A stretch of 25,373 nt of DNA from an uncultured Chloroflexota bacterium. Its GTDB lineage: Bacteria > Chloroflexota > Dehalococcoidia > Dehalococcoidales > RBG-16-60-22. Under the pieces are notes generated by a model. That model was not told the origin of the DNA and made no database searches. It saw nothing but the letters and a program-made list of their open reading frames with translations. Location of the stretch: NCBI GenBank assembly GCA_903915565.1, contig CAIWTG010000263.1, positions 1 through 25,373 on the forward strand, written 5' to 3'. Position 1 is the stretch's first letter, and every line of letters starts with the position of its first letter. Shown piece after piece: positions 14,466-21,517 of this stretch. The translations under genes were made by a program, and so were the position numbers.

Positions 14466-16384
14466 GGCTTCCATATAATTTCATGATGGGCGGCGGACCA
14501 CCGCCAGGCGGCAGACCGGGCGGGCCAATGCGCGGAGGACCGATGGGAGGCAGAGGACCCGGGGGCGGGCATGGGCCGATGGCGATGTCGGGGGAAAAGG
14601 TAAAAAACTTCGGCGCGACCATGCGCACCCTGTTAAAGTATATTAAACCCTACCGCTGGGCGATTATATTTACGCTCATGTTCTCGATAGCCGCCACAGT
14701 TTTCGCCATTGTTGGGCCAAAATTGATGGACAACGCCACGAATATATTATTCACCGGCGTGATGGGCAAGATGCTAGGCACGGTGGGCGCGGGGGTAGAC
14801 TTTGGGGCGATTGGCGGCATTTGTTTAACGCTGCTCGTCCTGTACCTTGCCGCGATGGTATTCAATTATGCGCAGGGCTGGATAATGACCGGCATTGCCA
14901 TGAAAATGACCTACCAGTTGCGCAAGCAAATTGCCGAAAAAGTCAGCCGACTGCCGCTCAAATATTTTGATAAAAAGACTCACGGCGAGGTAATCAGCCT
15001 CGTCGCCAATGATGCCGACGCCATCGGCAATACCCTAAGTATGAACCTGTCTTCAATAGTCTCAACCGTCACGTCTATCATCGGTTTCCTGGCAATGATG
15101 TTCTGGATAAGCTGGGCGATGACGCTGGTAGCGCTGGTGATTATGCCCATTTCGCTGATACTGGTCAGCTTTATCATCAAAAAGTCGCAAAAATACTTTA
15201 GAAAGAACTGGGACTATTTGGGGCACGTTAACGGGCATATCGAGGAAATGTTCGGCAGCCACAATACGATGAAGGCTTATAACGGCGAGGAAAAGTCCAT
15301 TAAACAGTTCGATGCTATTAATGCCGAGCTTTATGACGCCGGGTGGAAGTCCCAATTCCTTTCCACCGCGATGATGCCGGTGATGAGCTTCGTCAGTAAC
15401 CTGGGGTATGTCGGCGTAGCCATTATGGGCGGTTACCTGGCGGTAAGGGGCACGATTCAGGTGGGCGACATCCTTGCTTTCGTTCTATACGTGAGGAATT
15501 TTACGCAGACGCTTACCCAGACATCAAATATCGCCAACCAGCTGCAAACGACGGCGGCGGCGGCAGAACGCGTATTCGCCTTCCTCAATGAAGAAGAGGA
15601 GAGCGCCGACGAAGCCAACACGGTAACATTGGAAAAGTTAAACGGCCGCGTCACATTCGATAAAGTGCACTTCGGATACGACCCGGAAAAGATAATCATC
15701 AACGACTTTTCGGCGGATATTAAGCCCGGGCAAAAGGTAGCCATCGTGGGGCCGACGGGCGCCGGTAAGACAACCCTCGTCAAGCTGCTGATGCGCTTTT
15801 ACGATGTCAACAGCGGCAGCATTTTAGTAGACGGTATGGATATCCGCAAGATGAAACGCCAAGAGCTGCGCGACATGTTCGGGATGGTCTTGCAGGATAC
15901 CTGGCTCTTTAACGGCACCATCAGGGAAAATATTAAGTACGGCAACTTTAAAGCCACCGACGATGAAGTCAAGGCGGCGGCGAAGATGGCTTATGTTGAC
16001 GCGTTTGTACACGCTTTACCGCACGGCTACGACATGGAGCTGAATGAGGAGACCAGCAACATCTCCCAGGGCCAAAAACAGCTGATAACCATCGCCAGGG
16101 CGTTCCTCGCCGACCCGAAGATATTGATACTGGATGAGGCGACGAGCTCCGTGGACACGAGAACCGAGTTACTGATACAAAAAGCCATGGTGGATTTAAC
16201 TAAAGACCGCACCGCCTTCATTATTGCGCACCGGTTGTCCACCATCCGCAACGCGGACATCATCCTGGTAATGCGCGACGGCGATATCGTAGAGCAAGGC
16301 ACACATGAGGAATTACTGAAAGCCAACGGCTTCTACGCCTCGCTGTATTACAGTCAGTTTGAAGCCGCGCCGGTTGAAGGATAA
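14462..16384 (+). CDS. ABC exporter half-transporter B (catalytic ATPase-site subunit)
   Basis: A 640-residue fused permease-ATPase, partner of the preceding gene. Residues 9-43 are a Gly/Pro/Met/Arg-rich tail (GGGPPPGGRPGGPMRGG and similar), seen in some homologues. Six helices follow from about residue 60. Walker A is G430-K436-T437 (GPTGAGKT), the signature is altered to S535-Q-G-Q538, and Walker B is ILILDE with the catalytic Glu559 and H-loop His590 present. Subunit B therefore contributes the working Walker site and A contributes the intact SGGQ. AAGGAGG at 14445-14451 is 10 nt upstream. A strong terminator follows the gene. Confidence 0.9.
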   Translation: MRLPYNFMMGGGPPPGGRPGGPMRGGPMGGRGPGGGHGPMAMSGEKVKNFGATMRTLLKYIKPYRWAIIFTLMFSIAATVFAIVGPKLMDNATNILFTGVMGKMLGTVGAGVDFGAIGGICLTLLVLYLAAMVFNYAQGWIMTGIAMKMTYQLRKQIAEKVSRLPLKYFDKKTHGEVISLVANDADAIGNTLSMNLSSIVSTVTSIIGFLAMMFWISWAMTLVALVIMPISLILVSFIIKKSQKYFRKNWDYLGHVNGHIEEMFGSHNTMKAYNGEEKSIKQFDAINAELYDAGWKSQFLSTAMMPVMSFVSNLGYVGVAIMGGYLAVRGTIQVGDILAFVLYVRNFTQTLTQTSNIANQLQTTAAAAERVFAFLNEEEESADEANTVTLEKLNGRVTFDKVHFGYDPEKIIINDFSADIKPGQKVAIVGPTGAGKTTLVKLLMRFYDVNSGSILVDGMDIRKMKRQELRDMFGMVLQDTWLFNGTIRENIKYGNFKATDDEVKAAAKMAYVDAFVHALPHGYDMELNEETSNISQGQKQLITIARAFLADPKILILDEATSSVDTRTELLIQKAMVDLTKDRTAFIIAHRLSTIRNADIILVMRDGDIVEQGTHEELLKANGFYASLYYSQFEAAPVEG

Positions 16385-16426
16385 GAGAAAACAGCCGAAT
16401 CAATATTAATTAGCCTTTCCTTCTAA

Positions 16427-16463
16427 ATCCCCCTCTCCGTTTACAGAGAGGGGGATATTTTTT
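16427..16463 (+). terminator. Intrinsic terminator of the marR-ABC operon
   Basis: An 11-bp perfect stem, ATCCCCCTCTC (16427-16437) with GAGAGGGGGAT (16446-16456), an 8-nt loop, and T6 at 16458-16463. The same GAGAGGGGGAT string recurs in the gene-free stretch at about 20900. Confidence 0.9.
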
Positions 16464-16523
16464 ACGCTGTTTTTTCATACCGCAATATGCCATAATTAGT
16501 TGAATATTTACCGGAGGTATAAC

Positions 16524-17066
16524 ATGAAAGTTTTAGCGATTGTGGGCAGCCCCCATCTCCAGGGCAACACCAGCTACCTGGTGGACGAGGCGTTGCAGCA
16601 AATAAAAACGCAGGGAATTGACACCGAAAAAATTATACTGGGAGAATACGCGGTTAATCCCTGTCAGGGGCACGAGGACTGCGGCACTTTTACAGTATGC
16701 AAAATAAAAGACGACGCGCCGGGCATCATTAAAAAATTTAACGAGGCGGACGCCGTCATCCTGGCGAGTCCGGTTTACTTTTTTGATGTTACCGCGCAAA
16801 TGAAGGCGTTTATCGACCGCAACTTTTTCACTTTCACGCATAATGGCAAGAAGAAAGCCAAGTATGCCGGTTTGATTGCCATTGGCGGGGGAGGCGGGGC
16901 GGATGAGACGATTGCCACGTTAAAGGCTTTTATTGGCCTGCCGGAAGATAAAGTATTCGCCGTTACGGGTTATCACGGGGAGGCTAAAGCCAAGGATAAG
17001 CCGGCATTAGTGAAGAAGGCGCAGGACATGGGCAAAAAGCTGGCGGCGAAGCTGAAGGGCAAGTAA
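16524..17066 (+). CDS. NADPH-dependent FMN reductase / iron-sulfur flavoprotein-like
   Basis: A 180-residue flavodoxin-fold protein. The FMN phosphate loop is GSPHLQGNTSYLVDEAL (residues 8-24), and the second flavin-contact region is AVILASPVYFFDVTAQMKAF. Cysteines C47, C53 and C59 (PCQGHEDCGTFTVCKIKDD) resemble the cluster region of iron-sulfur flavoproteins, but the spacing is looser (x5, x5) than the compact CxxC pattern, so a cluster is uncertain. GGAGGT at 16513-16518 fixes ATG 16524 rather than a start further upstream. It is flanked by the ABC terminator and the bicupin promoter, so it is likely monocistronic. Quinone or small-molecule reduction is a family-level expectation. Confidence 0.82.
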   Translation: MKVLAIVGSPHLQGNTSYLVDEALQQIKTQGIDTEKIILGEYAVNPCQGHEDCGTFTVCKIKDDAPGIIKKFNEADAVILASPVYFFDVTAQMKAFIDRNFFTFTHNGKKKAKYAGLIAIGGGGGADETIATLKAFIGLPEDKVFAVTGYHGEAKAKDKPALVKKAQDMGKKLAAKLKGK

Positions 17067-17076
17067 GAGCTTCGCC

Positions 17077-17105
17077 TTGACCATAGTAACGTCGTTTGCT
17101 ATATT
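17077..17105 (+). promoter_or_regulatory. Promoter of the bicupin-AKR operon
   Basis: TTGACC at 17077-17082 (5 of 6), a 17-nt spacer and TATATT at 17100-17105 (5 of 6) lie 39 nt before the ATG at 17145. Confidence 0.65.
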
Positions 17106-17144
17106 TGTGTAAAAGTCTTTTTATATTTATGAAAGGAGTCCATC

Positions 17145-18101
17145 ATGGCCGTTCAAAAACAGTATGCCAATTTTGTAAAACCAATGCTCATTAAAGACGC
17201 TCCTAAGGGGCTTTATCCGGATAAATGCGTCTGGATGGAGGCTAAAGACCTGGAGGGGTTCAATGCCCACTTTTCCTTCAGGTTCATCCAAAAGCCCACG
17301 GAGATTTTTCATCCGCTGGAAGGGGCAATAGTACATCCATTTGACGAGCTGATGGTCTTTGAAACCGCCGGTAACACCAAGAACATCCTCACCCTTGACG
17401 CCGAAATTTCCTGTGAGCTGGGCGAGGAGCGGGAGGAGCACGTTTTTAAACAGCCCACCGTCGTCCTCATCCCCAAGGGGACGCCCCACGGCGCTTTCAA
17501 GGTGCGTAAACTCGGCAAACCCGTCGTCCACTACTCCATCGGGCTGGGGCCGGCTTACAGCGCCTCTGCGGCCAAGGTGGCGGATAAACCATCCAAGGGC
17601 GACAAGTACAGCAAGTATGTTAAAAGAATGATAACCGCCGTGGAGAAGAAAAAGGTGGGAAGCGGCATGGGTTACGAGAGCGTCATCGGACAGGACGGCA
17701 TCATGCGGCCAGCCAAGAACGGCGTCGGTCCCGGCAACGGCGATGAAATCGTCTGGCTTTATGGGCCGGACCTGGAAGGCTTTAATATCAATTTCACCTG
17801 GGGGCTCTACAGCCAGTGCGGCAAGTGGCACCGCGGCGGCGAATCGCACTACCACCCCGAGGCGGAAATCTTATGCTTCATCGGGCTCGACCCGGATAAA
17901 ATGGATTACCTAGGCGCCGAGCTGGAACTGGGCATGGGTAAGGACCTAGAGCGTCACGTCTTCAATACACCGACGTGCGTCGTCTGCCCCGGCGGGTTTC
18001 CACATCTGCCTCTAATCACGCGGTGGGTAGATAAACCCTACGGCTTCTTTGTCGCCTGCCTGAGCGGGGAGCACGCCTCGCCCTGGGTTGAGACGAAATA
18101 G
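17145..18101 (+). CDS. Bicupin protein of unknown function (internal duplication)
   Basis: A 318-residue protein built of two similar cupin-like halves. Half 1 (about 25-135) has HPFDELMVF (H64), EEHVFKQPTVVLIPKGTPHG (H99, H115). Half 2 (about 200-310) has SHYHPEAEILCFIG (H235, H237, E241), ERHVFNTPTCVVCPGGFPHL (H271, H287). The parallel placement of HVF-x2-PT and PxGxPH shows the duplication. Half 2 has the more complete metal-ligand set; half 1 lacks the HxH pair. AAAGGAG at 17132-17138 and a near-consensus promoter drive it. It ends 2 nt before the AKR-like gene. A metal-dependent oxygenase, isomerase or ligand-binding role are all possible; no specific function is recognised. Confidence 0.8.
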   Translation: MAVQKQYANFVKPMLIKDAPKGLYPDKCVWMEAKDLEGFNAHFSFRFIQKPTEIFHPLEGAIVHPFDELMVFETAGNTKNILTLDAEISCELGEEREEHVFKQPTVVLIPKGTPHGAFKVRKLGKPVVHYSIGLGPAYSASAAKVADKPSKGDKYSKYVKRMITAVEKKKVGSGMGYESVIGQDGIMRPAKNGVGPGNGDEIVWLYGPDLEGFNINFTWGLYSQCGKWHRGGESHYHPEAEILCFIGLDPDKMDYLGAELELGMGKDLERHVFNTPTCVVCPGGFPHLPLITRWVDKPYGFFVACLSGEHASPWVETK

Positions 18102-18103
18102 CG

Positions 18104-19216
18104 ATGCAGTATCGCAAATTCGGCAAAATGGACTGGCAGGTTTCGGCGCTGGGGTTTGGATTGGAAAATCTGCCGGCGGATGAAGGCGAAGCCGTAAAAA
18201 TACTCCGCTACGCCATTGACGGCGGGGTCAATTTTATTGACGCTGGAGCAATGACGCCTTCCAAGCGTAATGCGTCGCTGCTCTCTAAAGCGCTGGCGGA
18301 CGGCTACCGTAAAAAAGTAAAGATTGCCGCCGCTATTCCAGCCCAAATCATCGATGCGACATCGGATTTTGAACGACAACTTGAAGGCTTGCTGAATTTA
18401 CTGAATAACGAACGCCTGGACTTTTTACTCCTCGGAGGGTTAAACCGCTTTACCTGGCCTAAGCTTAATGAACTTAAAATAATCAATCTCGCAGAAAAAG
18501 CCATCGCCGAAAAGAAAATCGGTTACATTGGGTTCTCTTTCCACGATGAATACCAATTCCTGCGGGAAATCATCGCGGGTTACGATAACTGGACGCTCGC
18601 CCAGTTTCAATACAGCTTTATGGATGTCGACCACCACCCGGGAGTTACCGGGCTTTCCTATGCGGCGGATAAAGGACTGGCAGTGGTAGCCACCAAACCC
18701 CTAAAGGGAGGCCGGCTGACAAAAGAAATACCGAAAAACGTGTCCAAAATATGGTCGGAAGCCGAGCCTAAATGGAGTCCGGCGGAGTGGTGTTTAAGGT
18801 GGGTATGGAATCATGGGGAAATAGCGACGGCCGTCTGCGACATGAGCAGCCTGGAGCAGGTCAAGGGAAACATCGCGCTGGCGGGCGACGTTAAAGCGGC
18901 GAGCTTTACCGTGCCGGAGGAACTGGTCGTCAGCCGGGTGCGGGACGCTTACCGTTCGTTAAAGCCCATCCCCTGCACCGCCTGCCGGGGCTGTATGCCC
19001 TGTCCGCAGGACATTGATGCGCCGAGAATTTTTGAAATTTTTAACGACGCCGTCATGTATAACGACATCGCTGCGGCGCGGGAATTTTACCAACTGGAAA
19101 AGCACCAAGTGGATAACTGTAACGAATGTAATATTTGTGAAGACCGGTGCGGCATGAAAATCCCGCTCACAACATGGCTGAAGAAAGCGCACGAGCTGTT
19201 GGCAGAGAAAAAATAA
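18104..19216 (+). CDS. Aldo/keto reductase-like protein with ferredoxin-type C-terminus, catalytic tetrad lost
   Basis: A 370-residue member of the AKR family that carries a C-terminal Fe-S domain. The fold is clear from MQYRKFGKMDWQVSALGFGL, IGYIGFSFHDEYQFLREII and GLAVVATKPLKGGRL. Of the classic Asp-Tyr-Lys-His tetrad only D46 remains: the Tyr region reads DAGAMTPSKRN, the Lys strand KVKIAAAIPA, and the His strand DFLLLGGLNR. The C-terminus keeps C291-x2-C294-x2-C297-x2-C300-Pro and C339-x2-C342-x2-C345-x3-C349, so one or two 4Fe-4S clusters are likely. It is probably translationally coupled to the bicupin gene 2 nt upstream, with no clear Shine-Dalgarno sequence of its own. It may serve in electron transfer or binding rather than as a conventional NADPH reductase. 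Confidence 0.85.
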   Translation: MQYRKFGKMDWQVSALGFGLENLPADEGEAVKILRYAIDGGVNFIDAGAMTPSKRNASLLSKALADGYRKKVKIAAAIPAQIIDATSDFERQLEGLLNLLNNERLDFLLLGGLNRFTWPKLNELKIINLAEKAIAEKKIGYIGFSFHDEYQFLREIIAGYDNWTLAQFQYSFMDVDHHPGVTGLSYAADKGLAVVATKPLKGGRLTKEIPKNVSKIWSEAEPKWSPAEWCLRWVWNHGEIATAVCDMSSLEQVKGNIALAGDVKAASFTVPEELVVSRVRDAYRSLKPIPCTACRGCMPCPQDIDAPRIFEIFNDAVMYNDIAAAREFYQLEKHQVDNCNECNICEDRCGMKIPLTTWLKKAHELLAEKK

Positions 19217-19249
19217 CGTTTTTATTTTTCTGTTAAACGACATTGATGC

Positions 19250-19255
19250 TATAAT
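19250..19255 (+). promoter_or_regulatory. Candidate -10 element of the efp-epmA operon, flanked by a direct repeat
   Basis: A perfect TATAAT at 19250-19255, with no good -35. TTAAACGA occurs twice, at 19233-19240 and 19257-19264, 24 bp apart and bracketing the -10, as expected for an activator or repressor site. Confidence 0.45.
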
Positions 19256-19306
19256 ATTAAACGATAAGAGGTTAATCAATATCTGACCAGCCCAGAAGGA
19301 GCATTA

Positions 19307-19879
19307 ATGGATACTGAAATTTCCGGTGTCAAGAAAAACACCAAGCTTGTGATTGACGGCGCGCTTTACAACGTTATAGAAGTCGAGTTTACCAAGCCGG
19401 GTAAAGGCCGCTCGGTTTACCGGTTGAGAATGCAGAATATGCGCGACGGCGGCGTTACCGACCGGACCTACCGCTCCGGCGAAAAGGTTGATGCCGCTTC
19501 AATGACTACCGAAGAAGAGCAGTACCTCTACCGGGAAAGCGACCAGTATATTTTCATGAACTCCAAGAGTTACGAACAGCACGGCATCTCGGAAAAAACG
19601 CTCGGTATAAAAAAGAACTTCCTTAAAGAAGGGCAGACGGTTATCGTGTTGATGTTCGGGGACGAAGCCATCGATCTCCAGCTGCCCATCACGATAGACC
19701 TCAAGGTAATCGATACCGAAACAGCGCTTAGAGGCGCCACCATCACCGCGCAGATGAAACCTTCCGTCGTGGAGACTGGTTACAAAGTAGACACGCCGGC
19801 TTTCATCAAGGTTGGCGACGTTATCAAGATAGACACCCGCACCGGCGTTTACCTGGAGCGTGTTTCCACCGGTAAATAA
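19307..19879 (+). CDS. efp: Translation elongation factor P
   Basis: A 190-residue EF-P, the usual length being about 185. It enters the ribosomal E site and relieves stalling at polyproline stretches. The domain I tip reads FTKPGKGRS with Lys33 at the position modified in E. coli (Lys34), and the domain III end KVGDVIKIDTRTGVYLERV is typical. AAGGAG at 19296-19301 sits 5 nt before the ATG. It starts four residues into an otherwise canonical N-terminus (MDTEISGVKKNTKLVIDG). The next gene encodes the enzyme that lysylates this residue and starts 1 nt after the stop, which strongly implies that this EF-P is modified. Confidence 0.95.
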   Translation: MDTEISGVKKNTKLVIDGALYNVIEVEFTKPGKGRSVYRLRMQNMRDGGVTDRTYRSGEKVDAASMTTEEEQYLYRESDQYIFMNSKSYEQHGISEKTLGIKKNFLKEGQTVIVLMFGDEAIDLQLPITIDLKVIDTETALRGATITAQMKPSVVETGYKVDTPAFIKVGDVIKIDTRTGVYLERVSTGK

Positions 19880-19880
19880 A

Positions 19881-20810
19881 ATGCCAGAGGACGAAGTAAT
19901 ACGACTAGCCCGCCGGCGACAAAACCTGGAACGGCGGGCTTTAATATTTCAATACATCCGCGATTTTTTCAACGAGCAGGACTTCCTGGAAGTAGAGACA
20001 CCTATCCGCGCCCCAGCCATTGCCCCGGAGGCATTCATCGTGCCTTTTCAGAGCGAGGACTGGTACCTGGCGGCGTCACCGGAGCTCCATATGAAGCGTT
20101 TATTGGCGGCGGGGTATGAAAAGATATACCAGTTCAGCCACTGCTTCCGTAAAGGGGAACGGGGACGATGGCATAACCCGGAATTCATCATGCTGGAGTG
20201 GTACCGCCGGGACGCCGACTACCAGAAAATCATTGAGGACACGGAAAAACTGATTACGTCGGTGGCAGGTAAACTAGGATTTAAAAAGTCCATCAAGTAC
20301 CAGGGACAAACAATAGACATCAGCCTACCGTGGCCAAGAATAACCGTCAGCGAAGCCTATCTAAAGAGCGCCGGCTGGGACCCTACGACTAAAAACGACC
20401 CAGAAAAATTCGATGTTGATTTTATTGATAAAGTCCTGCCGGGTTTTGCGAAAGACCGCCCAACGGTGCTTTTAGAATACCCAGCCGAACAAGCCTCGCT
20501 GGCGCGGTTAAACCCCGGAAATCCTAAAGTTGCCGAGCGGGCGGAGGTGTTCATCGGGGGGTTGGAACTGGCTAACGCTTACAGCGAGCTGGCAGACGCG
20601 GCGGAGCAGGCAAAGCGCTTCCGGGAGGCGATAGAGCAGATTAAAAACGAACGTGAGCAGGTAATGCCAATGCCGGAAAAATTCCTGGAGGCAATGAAAA
20701 AGCTGCCGGAGTGCGGGGGCATTGCGCTGGGGATTGACCGGCTGGTAATGCTTTTTTGCGACGCGGAAAAGATTGATGACGTGATGGCTTTTACGGCGGA
20801 TGAAGCGTAA
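19881..20810 (+). CDS. epmA: EF-P lysine ligase EpmA (GenX/PoxA/YjeA)
   Basis: A 309-residue class II lysyl-tRNA-synthetase paralogue without the anticodon-binding domain (E. coli EpmA is 325). It activates (R)-beta-lysine and joins it to the EF-P lysine. Class II motifs are visible: motif 1 VETPIRAPAIAPEAFIVPF, motif 2 FRKGERGRWHNPEFIMLEWY, motif 3 GGIALGIDRLVML. Motif 3 has Ala at the position that is Ala298 in E. coli EpmA and Gly in LysRS, which favours beta-lysine. ATG 19881 follows the efp stop by 1 nt, and a GTG at 19860 lies inside efp; the former is preferred because residues from it match family members. EpmB, the lysine 2,3-aminomutase that makes beta-lysine, is not in this window. 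Confidence 0.93.
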   Translation: MPEDEVIRLARRRQNLERRALIFQYIRDFFNEQDFLEVETPIRAPAIAPEAFIVPFQSEDWYLAASPELHMKRLLAAGYEKIYQFSHCFRKGERGRWHNPEFIMLEWYRRDADYQKIIEDTEKLITSVAGKLGFKKSIKYQGQTIDISLPWPRITVSEAYLKSAGWDPTTKNDPEKFDVDFIDKVLPGFAKDRPTVLLEYPAEQASLARLNPGNPKVAERAEVFIGGLELANAYSELADAAEQAKRFREAIEQIKNEREQVMPMPEKFLEAMKKLPECGGIALGIDRLVMLFCDAEKIDDVMAFTADEA

Positions 20811-21046
20811 AAAGTAATTCGAGCCTTATTTCTTTTCCTCACCCCCTTTACCCCCTTTCCAAACCAGTTAAATAACTCTATTGAGTATAATTCGTTTGGA
20901 GAGGGGGATTATTATAAGAGGGGGCTGCGCCCGCTCTTACTGGGACTCTCCCGTTTTTTGTTAGCATTGAGCGGCCGTTCTATTGCTACGTTCAAATTAC
21001 TGTGATATCCTTGAAATTGTTCGCAAATACTCTGGGGGGGTGAAAA
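20811..21046. other. Gene-free stretch with stacked inverted repeats
   Basis: This 236-nt interval between epmA and the stress gene has no credible ORF. It holds a 14-bp inverted repeat, CCCCCTTTCCAAAC (20851-20864) with GTTTGGAGAGGGGG (20894-20907), 13 Watson-Crick pairs plus one G-U, around a 29-nt loop. A second stem, AAGAGGGGGC with GCCCGCTCTT (20916-20925 and 20929-20938, one G-G mismatch), has a 3-nt loop. A small GGGA/TCCC stem (20942-20952) precedes G and T6 at 20954-20959. The last part could terminate epmA transcription; the large repeat resembles a dispersed intergenic element. Confidence 0.5.
20983..21011 (+). promoter_or_regulatory. Candidate promoter of the universal stress gene
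   Basis: TTGCTA at 20983-20988, 17-nt spacer, TATCCT at 21006-21011; both hexamers match at 4 of 6 positions. A G7 run at 21034-21040 serves as the likely ribosome binding site. Confidence 0.35.
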
Positions 21047-21517
21047 ATGATGTTCGAGAAAGTATTAGTCTGCCTGGATGGTTCGCTTTTAGCCGAACAG
21101 ATACTGCCTTATATCGCCGGGGACAGCAAAAAATTCAAAAAGGTTGTGTTGCTTAAAGTAGTCCCTATTCCGGGCGTGGAAATACACATCGGAGTACCGG
21201 GTGAAACTGCCGGACGTGTGCAAACCAAAAGCGGGTTGGAGCACAACAAAGAGGAAATTGAGAAATCACCGGATTACCTGGAAGCCAAGGCAGCACCCTT
21301 GAGAAAAATGGGAATCAAAGTAGAGTGTGTCGTGCTGGAAGGAACACCTACCCAGAACATCATTGACTATGCTCATGACAATAACTTCGGACTTATAGCC
21401 ATCGCCACACACGGGCATTCCGGACTTCGCCACATTACGATGGGCAGCACCGCAGAATATATCCTCAAACATTCGGGCCTGCCGGTACTGATGGTGACGC
21501 CCCAGAAACAGCATTAA
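21047..21517 (+). CDS. Universal stress protein, UspA family
   Basis: A 156-residue single Usp domain. It begins MMFEKVLVCLDGSLLAEQIL (the D-G-S pocket) and ends with the nucleotide-binding signature ATHGHSGLRHITMGSTAEYI, corresponding to G-2X-G-9X-G-S with the first Gly replaced by Ala, a common variant. The family binds ATP or other ligands and supports survival under stress; which ligand is used here is unknown. An insertion with PIPGVEIHIGVPGETAGRVQ at about residues 43-62 lengthens the second strand region. The start may be ATG 21047 or 21050. The stop overlaps the convergent membrane gene by 4 nt. Confidence 0.88.
   Translation: MMFEKVLVCLDGSLLAEQILPYIAGDSKKFKKVVLLKVVPIPGVEIHIGVPGETAGRVQTKSGLEHNKEEIEKSPDYLEAKAAPLRKMGIKVECVVLEGTPTQNIIDYAHDNNFGLIAIATHGHSGLRHITMGSTAEYILKHSGLPVLMVTPQKQH

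Noticed and set aside
16472..16496. Possible promoter TTTTCA / CATAAT before the FMN reductase
   Set aside because: The spacing between hexamers is only 13-14 nt and no better -35 is found; left out.
20841..20938. CRISPR-like repeats
   Set aside because: The C-rich and G-rich runs are arms of inverted repeats, not regularly spaced direct repeats, and no cas genes are near.
20984..21010. GTTCAAAT-like string suggesting a tRNA T-loop
   Set aside because: No acceptor stem, anticodon arm or CCA end can be drawn around it.
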